Assembly: GCA_039090855.1 (NCBI GenBank)
Contig: CM077034.1
Coordinates: forward strand, 9,998,984-10,062,983
DNA from: Macrothele yani
Taxonomy: Eukaryota; Arthropoda; Arachnida; Araneae; Macrothelidae
Length of the DNA stretch: 64,000 bases
Direction of reading: 5' to 3'
Under the pieces are notes generated by a model, which saw only the letters and a program-made list of their open reading frames with translations, ran no database searches and had not been told where the DNA came from. Made by a program: the position numbers and the translations under genes. Positions within the stretch are counted from its first letter, which is position 1; each line of letters opens with the position of its first letter. Shown here in pieces: positions 1 through 9,812 of this stretch.

Positions 1-2
1 TC

Positions 3-419
3 TTCCTTTTAGACAAATACTACATTGGTAGTACTAAAAGAAGGTTTAAAATGAGGTTGAATGAGCACTATAGTAATTGGATTAAAAAGGAAGAAAAAAC
101 ATCACTTATACAACATTGTATGATAAATGAGTTAATACCCGATTGGGAAAATAGTAAAATCTTAACTTCCCACAATAAACATAATCAAATTTTGTGGTCT
201 GAGGCTATAACAATTGAGAAAACCCAAAGCTCCAATTGCAATACGTCTACTCCGAAGGATATCCCATATCCGTGGAAATACCTAATACAGCAAGAAAATA
301 ATACGAAATTTAACAACAAAAAGGAAAATAAAAGAAATAACATATACTTACGAAATAAGAACAGCGACAGCAATCCCGGAATTAATCCAATAGATGGCGT
401 GGATGTGACTCACACGTGA
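3..419 (+). pseudogene. Penelope-like element GIY-YIG endonuclease fragment
   Basis: The frame open from the left edge reads a YYIGST block followed by RFKMRLNEH, which matches the second half of a GIY-YIG nuclease (YIG strand, then Arg-rich helix with HxxxW). In Penelope-like retroelements this domain sits at the C-terminus, after the reverse transcriptase, and nicks target DNA. The fragment continues with DWENSKIL and a later Glu-containing helix, which fits the same fold. The N-terminal GIY strand and the reverse transcriptase lie left of position 1 or are lost. The methionine at 51 is internal, not a real start. The frame closes at 417-419. Retroelement domain well supported; the exact subfamily is not assigned. 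Confidence 0.65.
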
Positions 420-650
420 ATACACGTATATGTAACGATGACAGAAGAAGTCGACGTGGAGCAACTGTAGCGGAGGTGATGCCGAGGTGACCTAGATATA
501 TAACAACTTTGAACATTGATCCAGGATGCATACCGTTGATAATGGCCGAAAGTCAGTCGTGCTGAAACATGTCCGGTGGTTTGTGTGGAGTCCTGTGCGT
601 GCTGCAGAGATTGTCTGGCGTTTTTCAATAATTGACGAAATTTTATTTAA
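420..650 (+). mobile_element. Penelope-like element 3' region
   Basis: This stretch directly follows the GIY-YIG fragment and contains a hammerhead-like block at 535-573, as in the other Penelope-like 3' regions of this window. No coding potential is seen. The right edge is approximate. Confidence 0.4.
535..573 (+). ncRNA. degenerate hammerhead-ribozyme-like motif
   Basis: The 3' half reads GAAACATGTC, the expected GAAA core followed by a tiny stem III and a GUC cleavage triplet. The 5' core is TTGATAA rather than CTGATGA, and the stem II pairing (GGC with GCT) is weak, so this copy is probably inactive. Hammerhead motifs are known in Penelope-like elements. Confidence 0.3.
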
Positions 651-1077
651 GGTCTGGTTGGATTGTCATTGATTATGTCCATTCCTTCTTTTAATGATTG
701 ATGGTAAATGGTTTTTTAATTGCATTGTATATAATTCTTTCACACTCTCTTTGTATGATATCCATAGTCGTGTTTTATTTGAGTTTAAACCCTGGTCGCA
801 AATTTCAATTGGGCCTATTTGCAATACGATAATTCTACGTGGTGACACGCTAGATACATATTTTTAATTTCAAGATACAGGATGAAGCTTACTAATTTGG
901 AATACCAATACAAGGTGAGTCCTTGATGATATAATAATTGAAACTTGTAATAATATTCCTAGTCATATATGATATATAAATGCCAAGATGATTTTGCTGC
1001 AAATATGCACACAACGCATAGAACGTATATAACGTGTGAAACAGTTGTACATATAGTGTGTAGCTATTATTTGATTA
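651..1077. other. intronic DNA, nothing recognised
   Basis: AT-rich sequence between the Penelope-like fragment and Tc1-like copy A. I see no exon, RNA gene or repeat that I can name. Confidence 0.5.
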
Positions 1078-1079
1078 TA

Positions 1080-2619
1080 CACTGCCGGACAATTGCTAAG
1101 GACGGATGACAATAGCAACGATAGCAACCATGAAATGGAAGGCAGGAAAATGTGGAAATTAGCATAAGTGCGGGATACAGTAAGACGTGTTGTGCGTATG
1201 CAAATTTTGGATTGCCGAACTTGTTCATGACGTCATAGCGCTGATAAGAGATATAAAGGATTTGACGCGTATTGACCGTTGTTGTTCAAACGCAAAGTTG
1301 AAAGGGAAAGAATCAATTGACGAACTTGCAATTTTCAGTATGTCTTCCCGACATCACCTAGATGATTTTACGCGTGGCCGTATTATTGGCAAGATTCAAG
1401 AAGGGCGAAAAATAACAGATGTTGCCAGGGAGTTCGACGTCAGCCACAGTGTTGTTTCAAGGCTTTGGAAATCATTTCAAACAAATGGAGAGTGTAGCAA
1501 ATGTCACGGGGAAGTCGTGTTCGCAGTACGACACCTGCAGAAGATCGGTACATAGTGCTATCAACAAAAAGACACCGGCGCAGCACAGCTAGTGAGGTAG
1601 CAAATCAGTTTATGGCTGCTACTGGCAAGCGGATCTCCCGAAAAACTGTCGCCAGACGTTTGCATGAAGGAGGACTATACGCCCGCCGTCCTGTTGTGTG
1701 CATCCCATTGTCCAGACGTCACCGTACCGCCCGTTCGCAATAGTGCCATGAACATCGCAATTGGACTGATAACGACTGGTCTGCTGTCCTCTTCTCAGAT
1801 GAGAGTAGATACAGTCTATCGTCTGATTGTCGACGACAACTGATCTGGCGTGATAGTGGTACTGCATATTGTCCAGCAAACATACAGGAAAGGGACCGAT
1901 ATTCGACATGTAGTGTCATGGTATGGGCTGGCATCATGATCAATGGCCGTACGTCCCTCTGTGTGCTTCCAACTTGGACTATGACTGGCCAACGATACAT
2001 TAATGATGTTCTGCTACCTCATGTTCGCATGTTACGTAGTGCTGTCGGTGATAGATTCATTTTCATGGACGACAACGCAACATGTCATCGAACAGTCGCT
2101 GTCCAGGAGTGTCTTGAGAGCGAGGATATTCAACGCCTCGTATGGCCAGCACGTTCTCCAGATCTGAATCCCATTGAAAATGTGTGGGATGCTTTGGCGA
2201 GGAGTCTTGCTGGTCGCCAATGCCCTCCAATAAACATGGACACCCTCATCTGTGCACTGACAGAGGAATGGGATAAATTACCCCAACAGCTGCTTGATAA
2301 TGTTGTGCAAAGCATGACACGACGTGTGGAATCTTGCATCGCCCTCCATGGTGGCCATATCCCGTATTGACATCTTACGCCGGAACGCCTGCGGACGGTA
2401 ATTGCATTTTTTTCACGTTTACGTATTCTGCACAAAATGGCCTGTTTGTCCCTTGAACACGTTCCAAAGCCTTCTGGATTTCAGAGCACAATAAATTGTC
2501 TTTCTTGTAATGTCCTGGCATTCTGACATTATTTTATTTCACTTGGCATCCGACCACACTTACTTTTTTATGCGCTATATAGCCGTTTATGATCTGTCCT
2601 TAGCAATTGTCCAGCAGTG
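1080..2619 (+). mobile_element. Tc1-like transposon, family 1 copy A
   Basis: A 1540-bp element between TA dinucleotides at 1078-1079 and 2620-2621. The inverted ends begin cactgccggacaattgctaa and match the right end in reverse complement over about 27 bp, with few differences. The same family is present at 8054-9568 and 53189-54727 on the other strand. It encodes a DD34E transposase, here broken. Confidence 0.95.
1340..2370 (+). pseudogene. Tc1-like DD34E transposase, frameshifted (copy A)
   Basis: The protein carries a paired-type helix-turn-helix DNA-binding region (DDFTRGRIIGKIQEGRKI..VAREFDVSHSVVSRLW) followed by an RNase H-like DDE domain: first Asp in SDESRYS, second Asp in FMDDNATCH, Glu in SPDLNPIENVW, with 34 residues between the last two. 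These residues would bind metal and cut and join DNA at the inverted ends. The start at 1340 (MSSRH) matches copies B and C. One G is missing near 1505, shifting the frame, and a Trp codon has become TAG at 1741-1743. After that the frame is open to the stop at 2368-2370. Compared with the sister copies this one is inactive but young. Confidence 0.93.
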
Positions 2620-2621
2620 TA

Positions 2622-3392
2622 TATTACCCCATAAAATATATTTTTGGTAGTTCTTACTAACCAAAATCCATTACTTTATGAAACACAGTAACAATAGAAT
2701 AAGATAATTTAAAGAAAAATTAATAAAACAATAAATAATTTTTAGAACTTTACAGATTCCAATTGGGACAAAATTAAGTACACTGCAATTGAATTGAATG
2801 TGCAGCAATGTGTATGAAATAAACTTTTATGGCAAAATATTAAAATATTGAACTATGGACCTCATAAAAACAAGAAACTAATAGAGAAAGTTTTTATATC
2901 CAAAAAAAAAAAAAAAAAAACCAGTTCCACCAATGAACCTTCAAAAATTATAACTAGCATTTTCACCAAATTGATTCAAAAACATAAATTTACAAAATAC
3001 AAAAGGAAATGATTTTAATTTAATAACTGTAAGCTGCAAGAGGAACCTGGCAATAAAATTTAAATTCTTTCTGTGTAAATGAAACTTTTGATACAGTTCC
3101 TATGCATTGAGAACAGGCCTTGATAAAATCTAGAGGCCATAAACGTCTGTAAAAACAAAAGAACTAAGAAGATGTAAAAAATAATTGAAAGTTTTTCAAG
3201 TTAAAATAGAATTATATATATTCATATGAATAAAGGCCTTGAGTAAGTGTTTTAATTGCTGCAAATAACATTTTTATTTTTTTAATCTACAAGCAAAATC
3301 TATGTGCAAAACCTGCTAATAATTTGGAAACTATTTAATAAATATATTATATAATAATTATACATTGTTAAATATTATAATATTTATTATTA
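2622..3392. other. AT-rich intronic DNA
   Basis: Mostly A/T sequence with a poly-A run near 2900. A minus-strand frame of about 41 codons ending near 3020, with an acceptor-like site at 3147, was considered as an exon and not accepted. Positions 3270-3345 resemble 6063-6125, a short older duplication. Confidence 0.5.
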
Positions 3393-3394
3393 TA

Positions 3395-4671
3395 TTGGGT
3401 ATATAAATAAGTTTTGAGGAATTTCCGTTCGGTGTCGTACTTATTACTGCTCGCACGTATTTTAAGGTGGCAACACTGCGATATCGCAGTACGAGACGCC
3501 AGCTGTCAGAGTCAGTATACGACGTTCGATTGAGGTGCGAAGACGTATTTGTTTTACTCGATGGAAAATGGCAACTTTCGTCCCGACAAAACAGCATTTG
3601 TGGGAAGTGTTAGTGCATTACTTTATTGCCAAGAAAAGTGCTGCCGACAGCTATCGCTTAATGTCAGAAATCTATGGTGAACATTCCTCATCCATAAAAA
3701 CATGTGAGTATTAGTTTAGACGATTCAAAAGGAACGATTTCGATGTCAGTGATAAAGAACGTTCTGGACCACCCAAAAAAATTGCTGATGCCGAATTGGA
3801 AGCTTTACTCGGCGAGGATCCATGCCAGACCCAAAAAGAACTAGCAGCAGCATTAACTGTTAGTCAACCATGCATTTCACAACGTTTAGCTGCCATGGGA
3901 ATGGTGCAAAAAGAAGGAAATTGGGTTCCACATGCTTTGCCGGAAAGAGACCTTTAACGTCTAAAAACCATAGCGAATTGCTGCTTCAAAAGCAAAAAAG
4001 AAAGTTTTTTTTTGCATCGCATTATTACTGCCGACGAGAAATGGATATGGTATGATAACCCTTAACAGCAGAAAGCATGGGTGAAGCCAGGTGAACCAGG
4101 TCCTTCAACGCCAAAACGCAATATCCATGGTTCAAAGGTAATGCTGTGTATCTGGTGGGACCAGAATGGTGTGATCCACTATGAACTGCTCAAACCGTCA
4201 GAAACAATTACTGACGATCGGTATCGAACCCAATTAATGCGTTTAAAACGAGCTCTCACGCAAAAACGGCCGGAATGGGAGAATAGACACAACAAAGTCA
4301 TCTTACAGTACGACAACGCAAGACCACGTTTCTCAACCTGTGAAAAAGTACTTAGAAGGATCCGACCACGAAGTTCTGCCATATTCGCCAGATATTGTGC
4401 CATCGGATTACCATTTGTTCCGGTCGATGCAGTCAGCACTTTCTGGAGAACGGTTTAGTTCTTATGAAGACATCAAAAATTGGCTGGACAACTGGATCTC
4501 TTCCAAGGAACCGGAATTCTTCCTTCGGGGCATACGTTCACTGCCCGAAAAATGGGGTAAAGTTGTAGCTTCAGAGGGAGCATACTTCGATTAATATTAA
4601 AATATTGTTTCTGTTCTCCAACAACGTGTTTTGTTCATCTCAAATCCCTCAAAACATATTTATATACCCAA
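3395..4671 (+). mobile_element. mariner element, copy G (dead)
   Basis: A 1277-bp element between TA at 3393-3394 and 4672-4673. Its ends begin ttgggtatataaataagttt and match in inverted orientation. It is the same family as the element at 58829-60125. The length is typical of mariner. Confidence 0.93.
3568..4594 (+). pseudogene. mariner transposase, multiply broken (copy G)
   Basis: It aligns along its length with the intact transposase at 59005-60048: MATFVPTKQH at the N-terminus, then the helix-turn-helix region, the DEKW block and the YSPDIVPSD block. The conserved Trp codon after GEY is TAG at about 3715, further stops and indels follow, and the region of the second and third catalytic Asp is rearranged by small deletions near 4330-4390. 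The total length is not a multiple of three. It cannot make an active transposase, but its ends could still be recognised by the intact sister copy. Confidence 0.92.
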
Positions 4672-4673
4672 TA

Positions 4674-5016
4674 TATATAATAATAAATATTATGATTTAC
4701 TTATTTATTTATTTATTTATTTATTAGTCAGTCAGCCAGTCAGTCAGTCATTTTTTTTAAGTGTCAACCATAACTCATCAACAAATTGCAGCACACACTT
4801 CAAAATACAGCAGATTGTTTTTCATTGTTGTTTGAGTTGTAAAGTCTGGTTTAAGAGGGACTTTCACGAAATAAAAACATTTATTAGAGAGAGAGATGGC
4901 TGAGAATGTGCACCTGTGACTTTGCACGTGTGTCCATGGGCTGCCCTGTAAATAACATTTTTATTTATTTTTTTTAGTTGTAAATGCATTTATGGCACCT
5001 CTATTCATAGTGATTG
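4674..5016. repeat. TTTA and GTCA simple repeats in intronic DNA
   Basis: Right of the mariner lie an ATTT run (about 4697-4727) and a CAGT/GTCA run (about 4728-4752). The rest is AT-rich with no gene seen. Confidence 0.6.
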
Positions 5017-5069
5017 TGGAATAACTTTTTTACGGGTCTTATAGAGGTTATTTTTCATGAAAGTTGGTT

Positions 5070-5108
5070 GTCAAATTTTCGAACTAAAGCCTAGTTCGTC
5101 ATCAGGAC
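5070..5108 (-). ncRNA. hammerhead-like motif, left arm
   Basis: Reverse complement of the motif at 5966-6004: CTGATGA, a 7-bp stem II closed by a short loop, then GAAA. Confidence 0.5.
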
Positions 5109-5297
5109 TATGTCACTGGAGTAGTTGCTGCCACTCAATTGGAAGGGTCCATCCGCAATTATCGTTAATTGTGGTACTTCTTCTTCTTGCTATTTCGATC
5201 CCTTCTTCTAGTTTCCTCTTAACTAAGTTTGACTGGTGGGCGATTATTTTCACTGAGTCCCAATTTATGGAGTGTCCACTTGCTTGTATATATCTGT

Positions 5298-5636
5298 CTA
5301 GCCCTGTTTTGTTCCCAATGCTTGGTGTTCTTTCATTCGGACCTTAATACTTCTCCCTGTTTCTCCAATATAGCTGATCTTTATTTTGTTATTAAGATCT
5401 GGAGCTAGCCTGATATTATATTTTGCTTCGATCCTTTTCAGTTTCTCAAAAAGTCCCTTGTGGTACGTAATTTTGCTGGTGAATTTGAAGTTGGTTTTTT
5501 CCTGCTTCTTTTTTGGCACTTGTTTAAATATTTTCTCAACATATGGGGAGGGGTAATTGTTTTCTGCCAATATTTCCTTTAATTCTTCTTTGTGAAGATC
5601 TTTTTGAGTAGCTTTAAAGCAGAAAGAATTGGACAT
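5298..5636 (-). pseudogene. Penelope-like RT-endonuclease linker fragment (left arm)
   Basis: The minus-strand frame reads QKDLHKEELKEILAENNYP and further lysine-rich linker sequence, then YIGETGRSIKVRMKEH of the GIY-YIG nuclease. The GVIYCIDCNCG half present in the right arm is missing, so about 20 residues are deleted at the domain start, and a 13-bp deletion after KEHQA shifts the frame into an early stop. The reverse transcriptase itself is absent. It is a truncated, inactive copy. Confidence 0.8.
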
Positions 5637-5961
5637 CCAATTGCAGGAAGGAGTAATTTACTGCATCGACTGTAACTGCGGACTCAGCTATATTGGAGAA
5701 ACAGGGAGAAGTATTAAGGTCCGAATGAAAGAACACCAAGCAGCTATTAGGAACATTGGGAACAAAACAGGGCTAGACAGACATATACAAGCAAGTGGAC
5801 ACTCCATAAATTGGGACTCAGTGAAAATAATCGCCCACCAGTCAAACTTAGTAAAGAGGAAACTAGAAGAAGGGATCAAAATAGCAAGAAGAAGAAGTAC
5901 CACAATTAACGATAATTGCGGATGGACTCTTCCAATTGAGTGGCAGCAACTACTCCAGTGA
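5629..5961 (+). pseudogene. Penelope-like GIY-YIG endonuclease (right arm)
   Basis: The 110-residue frame contains the full GIY-YIG signature: GVIYCI at about residues 8-13, SYIGETGRS at 20-28, the Arg of KVRMKEH, a conserved His (DRHIQASGHSINWDSVKII) and the catalytic-type Glu in KRKLEEGIKIA. The fold makes single-strand cuts for target-primed reverse transcription. It has no reverse transcriptase upstream, because the frame starts right at the inversion junction, so it is a 5'-truncated retroelement remnant even though this domain is uninterrupted. Confidence 0.85.
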
Positions 5962-5965
5962 CATA

Positions 5966-6004
5966 GTCCTGATGACGAACTAGGCTTTAGTTCGAAAATT
6001 TGAC
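5966..6004 (+). ncRNA. hammerhead-ribozyme-like motif, right arm
   Basis: CTGATGA at 5969-5975 is followed by a perfect 7-bp stem II (CGAACTA 5976-5982 with TAGTTCG 5988-5994, loop GGCTT), then GAAA formed by the last G and AAA. GTC (5966-5968) and GAC (6002-6004) could form stem I. Stem III is almost absent and the cleavage triplet is uncertain. Minimal hammerheads are known in Penelope-like elements. Confidence 0.55.
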
Positions 6005-6060
6005 AACCAACTTTCATGAAAAATAACCTCTATAAGACCCGTAAAAAAGTTATTCCACAA

Positions 6061-6321
6061 TTATTTTTTTTATTTACAAGCAAAAACTATTTGTAAAATC
6101 TGCTAATTATTTAGAAACTATCCGTATATAGCATACGTGCGTGCATGTACATTCTACTACTCTGCTGTTGTGCATTTCTGCATTATTGATGCATGCATAT
6201 CTGCGCCAACTGTCATTAAACCCTGTCACGGGGACTTTTCATTATTTAGATTTTTTGTGTGTGACATCAATTTTGGACACCAGTGTACCGCCATTCATAA
6301 AAACAATATTGAGATTCTAAC
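6061..6321. other. intron, nothing recognised
   Basis: Between the Penelope-like arm and the RABGGTB exon I see only the splice donor of that exon at its right edge (minus strand gttaga). Confidence 0.5.
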
Positions 6322-6432
6322 CTGTCCAGCATGAGTTTCTGAACCTGGTCTGCATCCAAAGCCTCCATCGAAATTCATGCACGACAAAACAAAATCCACA
6401 GCTTTCTCTAAGTCAATGGCATCGAGGCGGCC
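6322..6432 (-). CDS. RABGGTB: Rab geranylgeranyltransferase beta subunit, exon 3 of the 3 in this window
   Basis: This 111-nt exon encodes 37 residues containing [20 protein letters not shown] and ending SETHAGQ, a prenyltransferase beta-subunit repeat (QW-type motif with GGFG and HAGQ) that I recognise as RABGGTB. The enzyme attaches geranylgeranyl groups to C-terminal cysteines of Rab GTPases presented by REP in the cytosol; the beta subunit forms the alpha-alpha barrel that holds the lipid and the zinc. Boundaries are set by a minus-strand acceptor (tttaaaatag before GGCCGC) and donor (gttaga after GGACAG). It starts and ends on codon boundaries and follows the 7808-7860 exon in frame. The zinc-ligand region is expected in later exons, left of the window. 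Confidence 0.92.
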
Positions 6433-6530
6433 CTATTTTAAAACAGGATGTGATTAAAATCTGAACAACAGAGCACTAAATAATGTACATCTTTTTAACT
6501 ACTTTAAATAAAAAAAAACATTACATTATA
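6433..6530 (-). other. RABGGTB intron, left part
   Basis: Short intronic piece between the exon and Tc1-like E. Together with 7731-7807 it is all that remains of the original intron. Confidence 0.7.
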
Positions 6531-7730
6531 CACTGAAGGGCAATTGAATTAAAGAAACCTGTCTAGTAACATTTCGCACCACCTTCGCCCTGATGACAGC
6601 GGCGATTCGTCTCGGCATGGACTCGACAAGACACCGGAAGCGTTGGGAAGCCATACGGATCCACGACCCCTGAACAAGCTCCCACAGTTCACGAAGATTT
6701 GATGGAGGGGGTCAGAGCCTCAAACATCTCTCTCGATGGCATTCCAGATGTGCTTGATGGGATTGGGGTCAGGTGACCTAGCTGGCCAAAGAAGCGAGGC
6801 CACGTCGGTGGAGTGTTCATCCAACCATTCGGATACAATTCGGGAGCTGCATTGTCTTGTTGCAGGATGAGGTCCCCAGTGGGATGTTGAAGACGCACAA
6901 ACGGGAGCAAATGGTCGTCCAGGATATCCCGGTAACGTTGACCTGTGAGGGACGATGTCACACCTCCCATTTCAGTCCAAGTAAACAGTCCCCAGACGAG
7001 AATGTCACCCCCACCAGCTTGAAGAGTATCCTGCTGGCAAGAAGGATCCATCGTTTCATGTGGTTTGCGCCGTACTCGTATCCTGCCATCCGCATGTACC
7101 AACGTGAATCTCGACTCATCAGTCCAGGCAACATTTTCCCACATGTCTAGGGTCCAGTGGCGATGTTCCCGCGCCCATGCTAATCTTTGCACCCTGTGGA
7201 TGTGCGGTCAGCAGCGGTACCCTCGTGGGACGATGACTTCTGTACCCCATAGAGAGGAGATGGTTCTGGATGGTGTGGCTGCTTACACGTTTTTGTGCAC
7301 CAGCGTTAAATTGCTGAGTGATTTCTTGCACTGTGGCCCGTCTATCCGCTGTTACAATGCGAGCTAGCCGACGATGACCCCGCTCATCCACATGCTGTTG
7401 TCCACGGCAGTTAGCCCTTGTAGGGATGGTTTTACCGGATTGGATGTACTCACGGTGCACCCGTGACACAGTGGCTCGTGAAAATCCCAGTGCCTGCACG
7501 ACTTCCGAGATGGAGTGACCCATTCGTCTGGCTCTGATAATTTGCCCACGATCAAATGCGCTTAGATCCTTCATCTTACCCATACTGCGTCCGACTCTTA
7601 CTGATACCCGTCGCATCACTCCTTAGATTGTTGGACCGCTGCAAACGTCATGTCGTTTCCATTTACAGGGCCGCCCACAGCGCCACATTTGCATAATGCC
7701 AGCTGTCTCTAATTTAACTGCTCTTCAGTG
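6531..7730 (-). mobile_element. Tc1-like transposon, family 2 copy E
   Basis: A 1200-bp element between TA at 6529-6530 and 7731-7732. Inverted ends begin cactgaagggcaattgaatt on the left and match the right end over about 25 bp with some differences. It sits entirely within the 1375-bp RABGGTB intron 6433-7807. It is related to the element at 11723-13182. Confidence 0.93.
6689..7585 (-). pseudogene. Tc1-like transposase, frameshifted (copy E)
   Basis: Read on the minus strand, the N-terminal part is a helix-turn-helix region starting MGKMKDLSAFDRGQII near 7580, with FSRATVSRVHREY, then a second DNA-binding segment with RATVQEITQQFNAG. After a frameshift near 7190 the catalytic part follows: first Asp in WTDESRFTLVHADG, second Asp in LQQDNAAP. 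Beyond DNAAP the frame shifts and the expected SPDLNPIE block is damaged, so the catalytic Glu is lost from the open frame. The product would be inactive. Confidence 0.9.
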
Positions 7731-7807
7731 TACCATACACAAACTATTTTTTAAACAAGAGTTAGAGAAAAATGAATGAAAAAATTAAAAATTTTATGGA
7801 CACTTAC

Positions 7808-7860
7808 CAGAAGAGCGAGGCATGCAACAGAGCAAAAGGTGAACCGAGTATCGACCTCAC
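7808..7860 (-). CDS. RABGGTB: Rab geranylgeranyltransferase beta subunit, exon 2 of the 3 in this window
   Basis: This 53-nt exon has two bases completing a Gly codon and 17 codons reading EVDTRFTFCSVACLALL. In RABGGTB this segment lies between the GDxWGE motif and the next prenyltransferase repeat. Junctions: the acceptor on the minus strand is gttgaatag before GTGAGG, and the donor is gtaagt after CTTCTG. Joined to the 43655-43760 exon it gives ..GDKWG-EVDTRF.., and joined to 6322-6432 it gives ..LALL-GRLDAI.., both in perfect frame. It is too short to be found by ORF length; the reading-frame continuity across three exons is the main support. Confidence 0.93.
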
Positions 7861-8051
7861 CTATTCAACAAAAAAAAGATATATCATAAGTATTGTGACC
7901 AGATACTGAAACACTAATTTGAGGACAAAGTGGCATGGTGTCCCCAAATCAGCAAGCAGTTCATTTGGGGGTACATATGTACTTAACATAAATATGCAAA
8001 TCTTTTTGTCACGAAACTGCATTGTTTCTATACACGGTCATATCAGAATAA
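7861..8051. other. intron, nothing recognised
   Basis: AT-rich intronic sequence. The polypyrimidine tract of the RABGGTB exon lies immediately right of 7860 (on the minus strand). Confidence 0.5.
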
Positions 8052-8053
8052 TA

Positions 8054-9568
8054 CACTGCTGGACAATTGCTAAGGACAGATCATAAACGGCTATATAGCG
8101 CATAAAAAAGTAAGTGTGGCCAAGTGAAATATAATAATGTCAGAATGCCAGGACATTACAAGAAAGACAATTTATTGTGCTCTGAAATCCAGAAGGCTTT
8201 GGAACGTGTTCAAGGGACAAACAGGCCATTTTGTGCAGAATACGTAAACGTGAAAAAAATGCAATTACCGTCCGCAGGCGTTCCGGCGTAAGATGTCAAT
8301 ACGGGATATGGCCACCATGGAGGGCGATGCAAGATTCCACACGTCGTGTCATGCTTTGCACAACATTATCAAGCAGCTGTTGGGGTAATTTATCCCATTC
8401 CTCTGTCAGTGCACGGATGAGGGTGTCCTTGTTTATTGGAGGGCATTGGCGACCAGCAAGACTCCTCCCCAAAGCATGCCACACATTTTCAATGGGATTC
8501 AGATCTGGAGAACGTGCTGGCCCTACGAGGCGTTCAATATCCTCGCTCTCAAGACACTCCAGGACAGCGACTGTTCGATGACATGTTGCGTTGTCGTCCA
8601 TGAAAATGAATCTATCACCGACAGCACCACGGAACATGCGAACATGAGGTAGCAGAACATCATTAAAGTATCGTTGGCCAGTCATAGTCCCAGTTGGAAG
8701 CACATAGAGGGACGTACGGCCATTGATCATGATGCCAGCCCATACCATGACACTACATGTCGGATATCCTGTATGTTTGCTGGACAATATGCAGTACCAC
8801 TATCACGCCAGATCAGTTGTCGTCGACAATCAGACGACAGACTGTATCTACTCTCATCTGAGAAGAGGACAGCAGACCAGTCGTTATCAGTCCAATTGCG
8901 ATGTTGATGGCACCATTGCAAACGGGCGGTACGGTGACGTCTGGACAATGGGATGCACACAACAGGACGGCGGGCGTATAGTCCTCCTTCATGCAAACGT
9001 CTGGCGACAGTTTTTCGGGAGATCCGCTTGCCAGTAGCAGCCATAAACTGATTTGCTACCTCACTAGCTGTGCTGCGCCGGTGTCTTTTTGTTGATAGCA
9101 CTATGTACCGATCTTCTGTAGGTGTAGTACTGCGAACACGACCTCCCCCGTGACGTTTGCTACACTCTCCATTTGTTTGAAATGATTTCCAAAGCCTTGA
9201 AACAACACTGTGGCTGACGTCGAACTCCCTGGCAACATCTGTTATTTTTCGCCCTTCTTCAATCTTGCCAATAATACGGCCACGCGTAAAATCATCTAGT
9301 TGATGTCGGGAAGACATACTGAAAATTGCAAGTTCGTCAATTGAATCTTTCCCTTTCAACTTTGCGTTTGAACAACAACGGTCAATACGCGTCAAATCCT
9401 TTATATCTCTTATCAGCGCTATGACGTCACGAACAAGTTCGGCAATCCAAAATTTGCATACGCACAACACGTCTTACTGTATCTCGTACTCATGCTAATT
9501 TCCATATTTTCCTGCCTTCCATTTTATGGTTGCTATTGTCATCCGTCCTTAGCAATTGTCCGGCAGTG
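8054..9568 (-). mobile_element. Tc1-like transposon, family 1 copy B
   Basis: A 1515-bp element between TA at 8052-8053 and 9569-9570, with the same ends as copy A (cactgctggacaattgctaa). It is the best preserved of the three family 1 copies. Confidence 0.95.
8296..9317 (-). pseudogene. Tc1-like DD34E transposase with a single 10-bp deletion (copy B)
   Basis: From MSSRHQLDD at 9317 the minus-strand frame is open through the helix-turn-helix domain, the linker and the first catalytic Asp (FSDESRYSL). It shifts near 8768, where 10 bp present in copies A and C are missing, and then continues to the natural end HGGHIPY at 8296. The second Asp (FMDDNATCH) and Glu (SPDLNPIENVW) are kept with 34 residues between them. 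The full-length family protein would be about 343 residues, normal for Tc1. The single lesion suggests recent activity of the family. Confidence 0.93.
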
Positions 9569-9570
9569 TA

Positions 9571-9812
9571 TGACCACCCCTGGAATCAAAGTGCACTTGC
9601 CCAGGTGTGTCACAGAGTGCACATGACAAGGTCGAACACGCGGAGATGTAAGTGGCCGGTTAGGACAGATGAGCCATAGTACATCACGGGAGCACAATGG
9701 GCAGAGGTAGTGATTTGACGGACGTTCAAGCAGGTTAATATGCATCAAATACGTGGAGATTTTGTAAACGGACGATGTCATCGCTCTGTCCACGTTATTT
9801 TATAAACAACGC
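9571..9812. other. intronic DNA, nothing recognised
   Basis: Lies between Tc1-like B and the tail of the RTE LINE. No convincing feature. Confidence 0.4.

Larger units (their letters stand above)
5017..6060. mobile_element. Penelope-like element, head-to-head inverted duplication
   Basis: Positions 5017-5374 are the reverse complement of about 5683-6060. The two arms diverge outward from a junction near 5636. The left arm reads on the minus strand and keeps part of the linker between reverse transcriptase and endonuclease. The right arm reads on the plus strand and keeps the complete GIY-YIG domain. The left arm lacks 13 bp present in the right arm at 5743-5756. Both arms end in a 3' region with a hammerhead-like motif. 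Partial inverted copies of this kind are typical of Penelope-like elements. Confidence 0.85.

Noticed and set aside
410..628. Minus-strand 72-codon frame
   Set aside because: Opposite strand of the Penelope-like 3' region; no recognisable protein.
3020..3146. Minus-strand segment of about 41 codons after an acceptor-like site, ending in a stop (possible terminal exon)
   Set aside because: No protein family recognised, it does not continue the RABGGTB frame, and no polyadenylation signal was seen downstream.
9539..9793. 84-codon minus-strand frame next to the RTE tail
   Set aside because: It runs into the end of Tc1-like B and shows no recognisable motif.
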